Positions 1 through 8,743 of a DNA stretch of 49,695 nt are shown one piece after another. Position numbers and translations under genes: made by a program. How positions within the stretch are numbered: the stretch's first letter is position 1; the number at the start of each line of letters is the position of its first letter. The notes under the pieces were generated by a model, which saw nothing but the letters and a program-made list of their open reading frames with translations, searched no databases and was not told the DNA's origin. The DNA is from Marmoricola sp. (GTDB lineage: Bacteria; Actinomycetota; Actinomycetes; Propionibacteriales; Nocardioidaceae), in contig NZ_JAOPXI010000104.1 in NCBI RefSeq assembly GCF_025965215.1, positions 1 through 49,695 on the forward strand, in the 5' to 3' direction.

Positions 1-950
1 CTGCACCACCGGGACCATCAACCCCAACGGCAACCAGACGATCACCTACACGATGACGATGCCGCCCAGCTTCACCGGCACCCCGACAGGCTGTGACAAC
101 GGCGGCTACCCGGTGGTCAACCACGTCAGCGGCCCAGCCGGAACCGCGAGCGCGACCGTCTGCGTCACTGCTGCACCCTCGTTCAGCGTCACCAAGACCC
201 CGCGCAGCACCACCGCGGCCGCGGGCGGCCAAGTCATCTATGACGTGGTGGCCCACAACGGCGGCACCGGACCAGGTTCGACGTCGTTCACCGACAACTA
301 CGACGACTCCGCCAGTGTCGTGACGTTGCCCAGCACCTGCCACGACTCCACCACCCCGGCCGGTGACAAGCAGTTCACCTGCACCACCGGAGTCATCAAC
401 CCGGGACAATCCGAGACGATCACCTACACGATGCAGATGCCGGCCAGCTTCACCGGCAGCCCGATCGGCTGCGTGAACGGCGGCTACCCGGTGTTCAACC
501 ACATCACCGGCCCAGCCGGCACCGCGGACGCGGCCGTCTGCGTGACGGCGGCACCGACGATCACCGTCGTCAAGACCGCACGGGTGGCGACCGCCGCCCC
601 GGGCGCCGAGGTCACCTATGACGTGGTGGCCACCAACGGCGGCACCGCCCCCGGCTCGACGACGTTCACCGACAACATCGACGACTCCGCCAGCATCGGA
701 ACGCTGCCGAGCACCTGCCAGGACACCACCACACCGGCCGGTGACAAGCAGTTCACCTGCACCACCGGAGTCATCAACCCGGGACAATCCGAGACGATCA
801 CCTACACGGTCTTCATGCCGCCCAGCTTCACCGGCACCCCGACAGGCTGCGACAACGGCGGCTACCCGGTCGTGAACCGCGTCGCCACGATCGACTCCTC
901 GCGTAGCTCGGCTACGGTGTGCGTCACCGCGAAACCGACGTTGGGTCTGG
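1..950 (+). repeat. 378-bp tandem coding repeats
   Basis: The same landmark, starting CTGCACCACCGG, recurs at 1, 379 and 757, an exact 378-bp (126-codon) period. Copies two and three are essentially identical over roughly 356-430 and 734-808, while the outer parts have diverged. This points to recent duplication or gene conversion of a surface domain. The array continues upstream of the window. Confidence 0.9.
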
Positions 951-2659
951 TGAAGACCGGGTCGCTCACCGTCGACAACAACGGCGACCAGATCATCACC
1001 TACACGATCAACTACTCGAACACCGGGACAGCCGAGGCCCAGGCGGTGACGATCACCGACCCGGTCCCGACGGGTACGGTCTTTGTCTCGTGCAGCAACG
1101 GGTGCACGTCCGCAGGCAGTCCGGCCACGGCGACCTGGACTATCGGCACGGTCGCCCCGCTGACCGGGAGCGGATCGGTCATCCTGACCGTCCGGGTCAC
1201 CACCAACCAGAGCTGCTCGATCAGTAACACCGCGCAGATCAGAACGGGTGGCGTGGTGGCTGGCACCTCCAACACAACCACCACCAACATCACCCCGGTT
1301 CCGGACCCGACCACCGCGAAGTCGAACGGCTCGGCGATCGGCATCCAGGTCAAGGCAAAGGGCTTGTTGCAGCTCGTGGTCGGCCTGCTCAACGTGGTCG
1401 TTACCGGCAGCGGCAACAACCAGGTGCTCACCGCAGGCCAGACGTCCAGCAGTCAGACCGGCCCGGGCGGACCGACCGCGAACGAGCAGCACCTGGCCTC
1501 GCTGAACCTCACCGGAATATTGTCGGCCGGGGTCCTGCGGGAGACCAGTTCGAGCGTTGTCACGGCGGCACCGGCCGAAACGCGCCAGACCAGCACCTCG
1601 GAGGTTGCAGGGGTCTGCCTGGTGCCAGTCGCTGGTGTCTGCACCGTCCAGGCCGACGTGGTCCGGGCCGTAGCGTCGACCCAGGCCAACGGCTACTTCG
1701 CCGGCGTGAGCTCGGCGGGATCGACGATCACAAACCTCCGGGTCGTCAACACCGTCGTCCCGGTCGACCTGAACCAGACGACCACGATCCCGCTGAACGC
1801 GCTGGTCTTCGGCTCGAACAGCTACGTGGCGATCAACGAGCGGACGCAGTCAAGCGGGCTGTCGAACGGTCGGTACGCCGCGGACCTGACGGTCTCGATG
1901 ATCCACGTGAAGATCACCAACCTGGCGCTGGTCGGCGCTCTGGACATCGTGGTCGCTCAGGCGACGGCGCACAGCGACTTCCCCAGGACGCTCGTCTGCA
2001 GCGGTTCCAGCAACCAGTCGGTCAGCGGTGACGCCCTGATCGCCAAGTTGTACACCGGCCCGCTGCTGGCCGACCTGACCCAGGGCTTCGTGCAGATCTC
2101 TCCGTTGGGCGGGGCGGAGTCCGAGCAGGTCGTCGGCGCGATCATCCCGCGGTACGGCGTACTGGCCGATGCCCAGGTCGCAGACAGCAACGTCTCTGGC
2201 TCGTTCAACGCGACCGGCAGCACGTCGCGCAGCTGGGCCGAAGTCGTCGGCGACGGGATCAAGCCGGCCTGTGTCCTGAGCTACGTCACAGGCTGTGTGG
2301 TCAACGCGTCAGTGATCAGGGCGGAGGCGAGGTCGGATGCGACGTCGGCGGGTTCGACCTCGACCGACACCGGGACCAACTTCGTCGGGCTCTCGGTGCT
2401 CGGGATCCCGATCACGGGAACCCCTGCGCCCAACTCCACGATCGCCCTACCCGGTATCGGCTTCATCATTCTCAACGAGCAGTTCTGCGACAACGGCGGG
2501 CTGACGAGCCACACCTGCACCGGATCGCCGCACAGCGGCATCACGGTGCGCGGGATCCGGATCGTGGTCACCGTCCTGAACAACGTCCTCGGGTTGACCC
2601 CGGGCGTTGAGCTGACGGTCGCCGAGGCGCACGCCGATACGACCTTCGGGCTCTCCTAG
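2..2659 (+). CDS. Secreted surface protein with tandem DUF11-like repeats (5' end outside window)
   Basis: The frame is open from base 2 with no plausible start, so the gene begins upstream. About the first 310 visible residues are 126-residue repeats, each with paired cysteines, a YDVVA.NGGT strand, FTDN.DDSAS and an NPG..ETITYT motif. This is the pattern of DUF11/isopeptide-like beta-sandwich stalk domains. A more divergent DUF11-type unit follows (YTINYSNTG, ITDPVPTGT). The last ~430 residues are different: Ala/Val/Ser/Thr-rich, with regular pairs of aliphatic strands and a few cysteines, resembling actinobacterial choice-of-anchor P-type proteins. No C-terminal LPXTG or membrane anchor is visible. 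Inferred role: extracellular stalk or adhesin-like protein; ligand unknown. The stop codon lies inside a strong hairpin. Confidence 0.75.
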   Translation, partial: CTTGTINPNGNQTITYTMTMPPSFTGTPTGCDNGGYPVVNHVSGPAGTASATVCVTAAPSFSVTKTPRSTTAAAGGQVIYDVVAHNGGTGPGSTSFTDNYDDSASVVTLPSTCHDSTTPAGDKQFTCTTGVINPGQSETITYTMQMPASFTGSPIGCVNGGYPVFNHITGPAGTADAAVCVTAAPTITVVKTARVATAAPGAEVTYDVVATNGGTAPGSTTFTDNIDDSASIGTLPSTCQDTTTPAGDKQFTCTTGVINPGQSETITYTVFMPPSFTGTPTGCDNGGYPVVNRVATIDSSRSSATVCVTAKPTLGLVKTGSLTVDNNGDQIITYTINYSNTGTAEAQAVTITDPVPTGTVFVSCSNGCTSAGSPATATWTIGTVAPLTGSGSVILTVRVTTNQSCSISNTAQIRTGGVVAGTSNTTTTNITPVPDPTTAKSNGSAIGIQVKAKGLLQLVVGLLNVVVTGSGNNQVLTAGQTSSSQTGPGGPTANEQHLASLNLTGILSAGVLRETSSSVVTAAPAETRQTSTSEVAGVCLVPVAGVCTVQADVVRAVASTQANGYFAGVSSAGSTITNLRVVNTVVPVDLNQTTTIPLNALVFGSNSYVAINERTQSSGLSNGRYAADLTVSMIHVKITNLALVGALDIVVAQATAHSDFPRTLVCSGSSNQSVSGDALIAKLYTGPLLADLTQGFVQISPLGGAESEQVVGAIIPRYGVLADAQVADSNVSGSFNATGSTSRSWAEVVGDGIKPACVLSYVTGCVVNASVIRAEARSDATSAGSTSTDTGTNFVGLSVLGIPITGTPAPNSTIALPGIGFIILNEQFCDNGGLTSHTCTGSPHSGITVRGIRIVVTVLNNVLGLTPGVELTVAEAHADTTFGLS

Positions 2660-2677
2660 GGGAGGAGAGCCCGAAGG
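2643..2677. terminator. Bidirectional hairpin terminator between convergent genes
   Basis: Perfect 15-bp inverted repeat (2643-2657 with 2663-2677) around a 5-nt loop. The left arm includes the last codons and the first base of the TAG stop of the surface-protein gene; the right arm ends just before the stop codon of the opposing hydrolase gene at 2679. There is no T-tract on either side, as is common for actinobacterial terminators. Confidence 0.85.
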
Positions 2678-2678
2678 A

Positions 2679-3704
2679 TCAGGCGTAGGCGAGCAGCTTG
2701 TCCGGGATGACCTGGTCGACGAACGCGGCGATCTCCTCGATCGCCTGGGCCGCCTCGGGCAGCACTCCGGCAGCAGCCTGGAACACGTGCACCTGGTGGT
2801 CCCAGACCTGGAGCTCGACCTCGGCCCCGGCAGCGAGCAGCGCACCCGCCATGGCCTCGGCGTCCGGGTAGACCATCTCGGCCGAGCTCGCCTGGATCAG
2901 TGACGGCGGCAGTCCCTTCAGGGCTGCGTTCGACGGCGCCTGCGGAAGCGCCTCGATCTCGCCGGCCCGGCGCGCAGCGCGGAGCACCACCTGGGAGAGC
3001 CCGTCGAAGCAGTTGGGCGGGAACACCGCGCAGGTGGCCGCGGACTCGGCGGTGACCTTGGCGGTCCCGTCGAAGTCGATCAGCGGCGACATCGCGACGA
3101 GCCCGGCCGGCATCGGGAGTCCGGCCTCCTCGGCAGCCAGGGCGACCTGGTAGGTCAGGTAGCCACCCGCTGAATCACCCATGACGATCACCTGGGAAGC
3201 CGGAACCCCGGACTCCAGCACGTAGCGGTAGGCGTCGAGGGCGTCGGCGATCGAGTCGCTGACGGGGTGGTGCGGCAGCTGGCGGTAGGCCACGGCAACG
3301 ACGCTCGCGCGGGTCGCGTCCGCAATCCGTGACATCAGCTGGCGGTGCAGGTACCGACCACCGACGAGGAAGGCGCCGCCGTGCAGGTAGACGATGACCC
3401 GGTCCTCGACCGACGGGGTGCGCAGCACCTCGGCACGGCAATTCGGCAGGTCCATGCGCTCGTACGTCGTACCGGCCACGGGACGCAGCGCGAGGCCGGC
3501 GTAGTCGGCGACGAAGTAGGGCCACGGAGCGAGCGGAACCCGCGCCCACACGGAGATGAAGGGCCGGACCGTCGAGGACAACGCCTTCGACAGCAGCATC
3601 GAACGCACGCCACCGCCGCCGAACTCGGTGCGCGGGACGCGACGCGGCTGCTCGACCTCGAGCGGAGCCACCAGTCGCAGCTGCGCGTGCGTTGCCATCC
3701 CCAC
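2679..3704 (-). CDS. Alpha/beta hydrolase, hormone-sensitive-lipase (HSL/LipW) type
   Basis: 341 aa. The oxyanion motif HGGAFLVGG and the nucleophile elbow GDSAGGY are the hallmarks of the HSL family of carboxylesterases. The acid/histidine end is visible as YPDAEAMAGAL and WDHQVHVFQ near the C-terminus. The family hydrolyses short acyl esters and steryl or lipid acetates; the substrate here is not evident. The start is taken as GTG at 3704, preceded by AAAAGGGG; an in-frame ATG two codons downstream (3698) is equally possible. No signal peptide is seen. A hairpin at 3767-3805 separates it from gtrA, so it probably has its own promoter. Confidence 0.88.
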   Translation of the reverse strand: MGMATHAQLRLVAPLEVEQPRRVPRTEFGGGGVRSMLLSKALSSTVRPFISVWARVPLAPWPYFVADYAGLALRPVAGTTYERMDLPNCRAEVLRTPSVEDRVIVYLHGGAFLVGGRYLHRQLMSRIADATRASVVAVAYRQLPHHPVSDSIADALDAYRYVLESGVPASQVIVMGDSAGGYLTYQVALAAEEAGLPMPAGLVAMSPLIDFDGTAKVTAESAATCAVFPPNCFDGLSQVVLRAARRAGEIEALPQAPSNAALKGLPPSLIQASSAEMVYPDAEAMAGALLAAGAEVELQVWDHQVHVFQAAAGVLPEAAQAIEEIAAFVDQVIPDKLLAYA

Positions 3705-3766
3705 GATGCCACCCCTTTTTGAACGTCCTTCACGACATGGAGTACAACGTCGCGCCCGGCGAATCT

Positions 3767-3805
3767 ACTCCTGGAATCGGCCTGGACACGGGCGATTCGA
3801 GGAGT
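3767..3805 (-). terminator. Hairpin downstream of the sugar-lipid operon
   Basis: Inverted repeat ACTCCTGGAATCG (3767-3779) with CGATTCGAGGAGT (3793-3805): a 13-bp stem with one mismatch and a 13-nt loop. It lies six bases after the GtrA stop codon on the minus strand, where an operon terminator would be expected. Confidence 0.65.
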
Positions 3806-3810
3806 GGCAC

Positions 3811-4320
3811 CTAGAAAGTTGGCGCCTCGATCTCGTCGTCGAGACCGGCGAAGGGTCCGGTCATTCTCGACGGCTCCGCGTGCTCGGTGAACACGAACCG
3901 GCGGTAGCTCCAGAACCGGAACAGGGTGCCGAGTGCCATCCCGATCACGTTCGAGGAGATGTTGTCGGCGAACCGGCTGGTCAGGCCCATCAGGTCGTGG
4001 GAGATCCACAGCGTGCCGATCGAGAAGCTGAAGCCGATCACGTTGAAGATCACGAACAACGTGACCTCGCGGCGCTGGTCGCCCTGCGGGATGTCGCGCC
4101 AGGTCAGGAACCTGTTGCCCGCGTAGGTCACGCACATCGCGAACGCCACGGCGACCGAACGCGCGACCGACGGGTCCAGCACCGAGAACGGCGAGAGCGA
4201 GCGTAGCGCGTTGAACACCAGGACGTCCACGACGTACCCGGCGCCACCGACCCCGAGGAACGTCACGACCTCGCGCGAGGACAGCCGGGCCACGACCCGG
4301 GTCACGACGTCACGCAGCAC
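3811..4320 (-). CDS. GtrA family membrane protein (polyprenyl-phosphate sugar flippase)
   Basis: 169 aa from GTG at 4320, overlapping the upstream glycosyltransferase by 11 bp; a GTG at 4305 is an alternative. The four hydrophobic segments and the motifs FLGVGGAGYVVDVLVFNAL, YAGNRFLTW and FWSYRRFVF are characteristic of GtrA (PF04138). GtrA proteins are proposed to flip polyprenyl-phosphate-linked monosaccharides across the cytoplasmic membrane. The neighbouring GT2 and GT-C genes supply the synthase and the user of such a lipid-linked sugar, which supports this role. The C-terminus is acidic and cytoplasmic-looking. Confidence 0.85.
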   Translation of the reverse strand: MLRDVVTRVVARLSSREVVTFLGVGGAGYVVDVLVFNALRSLSPFSVLDPSVARSVAVAFAMCVTYAGNRFLTWRDIPQGDQRREVTLFVIFNVIGFSFSIGTLWISHDLMGLTSRFADNISSNVIGMALGTLFRFWSYRRFVFTEHAEPSRMTGPFAGLDDEIEAPTF

Positions 4321-5083
4321 TGGAGGACCGAGCCCGTCGCGACGAGCCGCGGCCAGGCGTCGAGCGGTCACGCAGCTCGCGCCAGCGCCACACCAGGACG
4401 CGCAGGAGTGCTTCGCGAGCGATCGAGCCGGACATCTTCGAGGTCCCCGACGTCCGGTCGGTGAAGGTGATCGGCACCTCGACGACGTCGAGTCCGCGAC
4501 GCGTCGCCCGCCAGGTGTTCTCGATCTGGAACGCGTAGCCGGTCGACCTCGACGCCAGGACGTCGATCTCCTCCAGCGCGCTCCCGCGGAAGGCCTTGTA
4601 CCCGGCGGTCGCATCGTGCACGCCGGTTCCCAGGACGAGACCCACGTACAGGTTGCCGCCGCGCGAGATCACGCGCCGCGACCAGGACCAGTTCCGCACA
4701 CCGCCGCCGGAGACGTAGCGGGACCCGACCGCGACGTCGGCGACGTCGAGGGCCGCGAACAGGGCGGGGAGCCGGCCCGGGGGGTGCGAGAGGTCGGCGT
4801 CCATCTGAGCGACCTGCTGGTACCGCTGCTCGAGGGCCCACGCGAAGCCGGCGCGGTAGGCAGCGCCGAGACCCTCCTTGCCCGATCGCGACAGCAGGTG
4901 CACGTGCTCGCCGTACGCCGCGTCGGCACGCACCAGGTCCGCAGTGCCGTCGGGGCTGTTGTCGTCGACGACCAGCACGTCGACATACGGAGCAGCCGAC
5001 CGCACGGCGTCGAGCACGGCGCGGATGTTCTCGGCCTCCTCGTACGTCGGGATGACGACCAGGCGGCGGACGAGCGGGTTCAC
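4310..5083 (-). CDS. Polyprenol-phosphate mannose synthase-type GT2 glycosyltransferase
   Basis: 257 aa. The N-terminal VVIPTYEEAENI, the VVDDNSPDGTAD nucleotide-sugar loop, the MDADLSHPP metal site and the YKAFRG and EVPITFTDR motifs identify a DPM1/Ppm1-like family 2 enzyme that moves mannose (or another hexose) from GDP-mannose to polyprenol phosphate. Unlike DPM1 proteins with membrane tails, it ends in a basic, soluble Arg/Ser-rich extension. GTG at 5083 is preferred because GAGGAG lies 5 nt upstream; an ATG at 5104 would overlap the previous stop as ATGA but has no ribosome site. It sits in a GT-C/GT2/GtrA operon. Confidence 0.88.
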   Translation of the reverse strand: MNPLVRRLVVIPTYEEAENIRAVLDAVRSAAPYVDVLVVDDNSPDGTADLVRADAAYGEHVHLLSRSGKEGLGAAYRAGFAWALEQRYQQVAQMDADLSHPPGRLPALFAALDVADVAVGSRYVSGGGVRNWSWSRRVISRGGNLYVGLVLGTGVHDATAGYKAFRGSALEEIDVLASRSTGYAFQIENTWRATRRGLDVVEVPITFTDRTSGTSKMSGSIAREALLRVLVWRWRELRDRSTPGRGSSRRARSSSAA

Positions 5084-5100
5084 TGCGACTCCTCGGTTCA

Positions 5101-6615
5101 TCATGAAAGCACCGGACCGGTGCAACGCCCGGAGGGCGCGAGTGCTGGACGGTTCGCACCGTCGCGGAGATAGATCGAGCGACCGCAGATCCGGCCGACG
5201 ACGTGGTACCCGTCGCGGATGGGCTGCATCGCGCCGGCGTGGGTCAGCCGGGTGACAGTGCCCGAGTTCCGGATGACGATCCAGGTCGGCGCGGCCGGAC
5301 TGAGCAGGACTCCGCGAAGCAGGGTCAGGCCCGGGTCGAGCGTCTGCGACGGCAGGCTCCACAGGTACGGGTACGGCGACGAGAGACCACTGGCGTGAAG
5401 GATGTCGGCATCACCGAACGCCGAGAGGATCGTGTCGCCGGGACGGGAGGCCCTGCCGACGGCATCGCCGATCACGGTGCCGGGGGCAGCCACCGGCTGG
5501 ACGAAGCCGAGGCCGAAGGCGACGAGCGACGAGGCGACCACCAAACCCGCCACCGCCCGAGTCACTCGGGGCGCGACGAGTGAGGTCGCGCCGGCGGCCA
5601 GCGCGACCGCCGGCACCGACTCGACCAGGTAGTGCAGCCAGTACGAGCCGCCACCGAGGACGGAGAAAGCGCACCAACCAGCCATCGCGACCAGGCCCCA
5701 GACGACACCTGGGGCGCGCGAGCGGCGGACACCGAACGCGGCGAATGCCAGCAGCACGAGGGGGACGCCGCTGAGCACGACGGCGTCGCCGAGGTGGCTC
5801 AACCGGATCCCGGAGGCCTGGGCGGACGTGTCCGCGATCACGTGCGCCGCCTGGACTCGGAACGGGTAGGTGGCCTGGTAGATCGCCAGCGGCGAGCTGC
5901 CGTGCGCCATCGCCCAGAGCAGCATCACGGCGCCCGTGCCGACCGAGCCGAGGAACGCCAGCCCGACCATGTCGACCAGCCTGCGTCCGGTGATCCGCCG
6001 GGTGCGCCATGCGATGATCCAGTAGACTGCCGCGAAGACGATGCCGTCGGCCATGTTCTGCTTCACGAGCAGAGCCGCAACCGCCGCCACACCGGCCCCG
6101 AGCGCGGCCCCGCGGATGCGCAGCTGGTCAGTGGCCTGGACGGCCTCCACCGCGCATCGCAGGCCGAGGGCGAGGAACGGCACGGCGAGCAGCTCGCCGT
6201 TCACGTTCACGGCGCCGTACATCGGCGTGACCAGCAGCGCGCCGGCGACCACGGCTGTCCAGGTCGCGGCGCGACGTCCGAAGACGCGGCGCGCGGTCGA
6301 GGCGAGCAGCAGGACGGTGGCGGCGGCCGCGATGGCACCGAGGACGCGCAGCGCTCCCAGCCCGCCGAAGAAGTCGGCGATGCTGAACAGGGTGATCAGC
6401 AACGGCGGCCGATCGACCCAGTAGTTTCCGTACAGCGAGGTCCCGCTTGCGTGCCACTGGCTGGCGACCACCAGGTAACCGCCCTCGTCCGGGGACGCGC
6501 CGGCCCGGATCTCGAGGAGCCGGACCAGCACCGTGACGACCGCGATCGTGGGGACCGCACTGAGGCGCGCCGGACGTCGGCTGACGCGCACAGGGGTCGA
6601 CAACTCGGCAGTCAC
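5101..6615 (-). CDS. GT-C (family 39/ArnT-like) membrane glycosyltransferase
   Basis: 504 aa with about ten hydrophobic segments. The first periplasmic loop holds the acidic SPDEGGYLVVA motif followed by YWVDRPPLL, the GT39/ArnT/PMT pattern in which the Asp-Glu pair coordinates the lipid-phosphate sugar donor. Such enzymes transfer a sugar from polyprenyl-phosphate to a protein or envelope glycan outside the membrane. The immediately downstream GT2 enzyme probably makes the donor and GtrA flips it, giving a self-contained pathway. The C-terminal ~100 residues form a soluble extracellular domain. The acceptor is unknown; the huge Thr/Ser-rich surface protein nearby is one possibility. Confidence 0.85.
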   Translation of the reverse strand: MTAELSTPVRVSRRPARLSAVPTIAVVTVLVRLLEIRAGASPDEGGYLVVASQWHASGTSLYGNYWVDRPPLLITLFSIADFFGGLGALRVLGAIAAAATVLLLASTARRVFGRRAATWTAVVAGALLVTPMYGAVNVNGELLAVPFLALGLRCAVEAVQATDQLRIRGAALGAGVAAVAALLVKQNMADGIVFAAVYWIIAWRTRRITGRRLVDMVGLAFLGSVGTGAVMLLWAMAHGSSPLAIYQATYPFRVQAAHVIADTSAQASGIRLSHLGDAVVLSGVPLVLLAFAAFGVRRSRAPGVVWGLVAMAGWCAFSVLGGGSYWLHYLVESVPAVALAAGATSLVAPRVTRAVAGLVVASSLVAFGLGFVQPVAAPGTVIGDAVGRASRPGDTILSAFGDADILHASGLSSPYPYLWSLPSQTLDPGLTLLRGVLLSPAAPTWIVIRNSGTVTRLTHAGAMQPIRDGYHVVGRICGRSIYLRDGANRPALAPSGRCTGPVLS

Positions 6616-6638
6616 GACGCAACCTCATCGGACAAGGG

Positions 6639-6655
6639 CTGAACCAGACCTGAAC
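6639..6655 (-). promoter_or_regulatory. Direct-repeat box (TTCAGG-N5-TTCAG) before the GT39 operon
   Basis: On the minus strand this reads TTCAGG, 5 nt, TTCAG: two half-sites in 11-bp phase, 24 bp upstream of the GT39 start. The same pattern occurs at 8744-8760 beside the response-regulator gene. Tandem half-sites with 11-bp phasing are typical of OmpR/PhoB-family regulators. Regulator assignment is inferred. Confidence 0.55.
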
Positions 6656-6678
6656 ATCTGACGCCCGAGAGGAAGATC

Positions 6679-8031
6679 TCAGTCGTCCGGGGTGGTCGGC
6701 AGCAGGACCTCGAAGCGTGCGCCTCCGAGCGGAGAGTCGACGACGCGCACAGTGCCGCCCAGGCTGGTGACGATCGTGCGGACGATCGCCAGCCCCAGTC
6801 CGCTGCCGCCCTCGTCGCGGGCGCGCCCCTCGTCGAGGCGCACGAAGCGCTCGAAGACGGACTCACTATCACGCGCGGCGATCCCGCTGCCGTCATCATC
6901 GACCCGGAGCACCATCACATGACCGTGCTGGTGCAGGCCGACCTCGACCCGGCTGGTGGCGTGCCGTACGGCGTTGTCCAGAAGGTTGCGCACGACCTGG
7001 CCCAGCAGCACCGTGCTGCCCGTGGTCCGACCGGCACTCAGAGCCGAGACGTCGATGTGCACCGCCGTCCCGGTGTCCCGGATCCGGGCGACCTCGACGA
7101 GCACCACGTCGTCGACGTCGACGGGCTCGATCGGACCGGCCGTGTGGCTCTCGACGCGGGCCAGCAGCAGCAGCGCACTGACCAGGTCCTCGAGCCGGGC
7201 GGTCTCGTGCAGCACGTCGTCGGCCAGCGACTCCTGGCTGACCAGCTCGGGATGCGCGCGCCCCAGCTCGGCGCTCTGGCGCAGCACGGCGAGCGGTGAA
7301 CGGAGCTCGTGGGAGGCGTCGGAGACGAACTGGCGCTGAGAGCGCTGGCTCTCGTCGATCCGGTCGAGCATCTCGTTCAGGGTCCGCGCCAGGCGGGGAA
7401 TCTCGTCCGATCCGGCCGGGACGGCCAGGCGGCGCGCGAGGTGGGCCGCATGGATCTGATCGGCTTCCTCCCGCATCACCTCGACCGGTCGCAGCGCGCG
7501 CCCGACGCTGAGCCAGACGATCGTTGCCAGCGCCAGGACGACCAGCGGCACGGACACGGCCAGTGTCCGTGCGGTCTCAGCCCGGGTGTCGTCGCGCAAC
7601 TCGGTCGACCGCCCGACGATGATCAACCGGACGTTGCGGTTGGCTGTCGATGCCTGCGCGACGATCGTGTACGTCTCGTGGCCGCCAGGAACGTCCTGGG
7701 TGTTGTTCTCCCCCGGGGTCGTCCGCAGCGGCACCGTGAGCTCGTCGGGACGGTCGCTGGCGATCACGACACCGGACGCATTGAGCAGCTGGACGACGAC
7801 GTCGTTGCGGCCGGTGGTGGCCGCCGCGGCCGGCGTGACGCCACGCGCCAGCTGGGCATCGATCGCGGCGGCGTCCTGGCGCGCCGAGTCGATCAGTGTG
7901 TAGTCCACGGTGTGGCCGATGACCGCGACGACCACGATCGACCCCACCGCGGTGACCAACAGCACGAACAGGGCGGCGACCAGCGTGACGCGGATCCGGA
8001 CCGAGGCCGTGATCCGGTCGAGCAGGTTCAC
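6679..8031 (-). CDS. Membrane sensor histidine kinase (HAMP, HisKA, HATPase)
   Basis: 450 aa. Two membrane segments (about 14-40 and 155-178) flank a ~115-residue extracellular sensor region, followed by a HAMP linker, a HisKA box with phospho-acceptor His241 in SHELRSP, and an ATPase with N box NLLDNAVRHA, G1 VDDDGSGI and G2 GGSGLGLAIV. The GTG start overlaps the response-regulator stop as GTGA, so the pair is translationally coupled. Overall architecture matches MprB/CutS-like actinobacterial kinases. The stimulus is unknown; the downstream envelope glycosylation genes suggest a cell-surface signal. Confidence 0.95.
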   Translation of the reverse strand: MNLLDRITASVRIRVTLVAALFVLLVTAVGSIVVVAVIGHTVDYTLIDSARQDAAAIDAQLARGVTPAAAATTGRNDVVVQLLNASGVVIASDRPDELTVPLRTTPGENNTQDVPGGHETYTIVAQASTANRNVRLIIVGRSTELRDDTRAETARTLAVSVPLVVLALATIVWLSVGRALRPVEVMREEADQIHAAHLARRLAVPAGSDEIPRLARTLNEMLDRIDESQRSQRQFVSDASHELRSPLAVLRQSAELGRAHPELVSQESLADDVLHETARLEDLVSALLLLARVESHTAGPIEPVDVDDVVLVEVARIRDTGTAVHIDVSALSAGRTTGSTVLLGQVVRNLLDNAVRHATSRVEVGLHQHGHVMVLRVDDDGSGIAARDSESVFERFVRLDEGRARDEGGSGLGLAIVRTIVTSLGGTVRVVDSPLGGARFEVLLPTTPDD

Positions 8032-8702
8032 GCCGGCATCCGGAGCCGGTAGCCGCTGCCTCGCAGGGTCTCGATGTCGGTGCGACCGAAGGGCTTGTCA
8101 ATCTTGCGCCGCAGCCGCCCGATGTAGACCTCGATGATGTTGGGGTCACCCTCGAAGGCGTAGTCCCAGACGTGGTTGAGGATCTGAGCCTTGGTCACCA
8201 CCTCGCCACGGCGTCGCATCAGGAACTCGAGCAAGGAGAGCTCCCGGCTGGTCAGGCTCAGCTCCGTGCCGGCCCGGGTGACGATCCGACTGGCCGGGTC
8301 GAGCTCGAGGTCGCCGACGCTCAGGGTGGCCGGTCGCTCGGTCGCGCCCCGGCGCAGCAGGGACCTCAGCCTGGCGAGCAGCACGATGAAGGAGAACGGC
8401 TTCGTGACGTAGTCGTCGGCGCCGGTGTCCAGGGCCTCGATCTGGTCCCAGTCACCGTCCTTCGCGGTCAGCATCAGGATCGGTGTCCAGATCTCCTCCG
8501 CGCGCAGGGTCTCGCAGACCTTGTAGCCGTTGAGGACGGGCAACATGATGTCGAGCAGGATCGCGTCGTACGTGTTCTCCCGGGCGTACCAGAGCCCCTC
8601 GCCACCGTCGTGGGCTACGTCGACGGCGAAGCCCTCGGCCTCCAGGCCGGTCCGCAATGACGCGGCGAGCCGCTTCTCGTCCTCGACGACCAGGATCCGC
8701 AT
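8028..8702 (-). CDS. OmpR/PhoB-family response regulator
   Basis: 224 aa, starting at ATG 8702 (MRILVVEDEKRL). The receiver has acidic residues 8-9, phospho-acceptor Asp51 in LLDIMLP, Thr79 and Lys101 (VTKPF). The C-terminal winged helix carries SLTSRELSLLEFLMRR, the transactivation loop and the recognition helix, ending YIGRLRRKID and GSGYRLR. It is the first gene of the two-component operon. A TTCAGG direct repeat lies 42 bp upstream and a matching one precedes the downstream GT39 gene, suggesting autoregulation and control of the sugar cassette. Confidence 0.95.
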   Translation of the reverse strand: MRILVVEDEKRLAASLRTGLEAEGFAVDVAHDGGEGLWYARENTYDAILLDIMLPVLNGYKVCETLRAEEIWTPILMLTAKDGDWDQIEALDTGADDYVTKPFSFIVLLARLRSLLRRGATERPATLSVGDLELDPASRIVTRAGTELSLTSRELSLLEFLMRRRGEVVTKAQILNHVWDYAFEGDPNIIEVYIGRLRRKIDKPFGRTDIETLRGSGYRLRMPA

Positions 8703-8743
8703 GGGTCGAGTTTCACATGCCTGCACCATCCTCCGGTGCACCA

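Noticed and set aside
5084-5362. Longer N-terminus for the GT2 glycosyltransferase
   Set aside because: It would overlap the GT39 gene by hundreds of bases and precedes the canonical start of the fold; GAGGAG before GTG 5083 decides the start.
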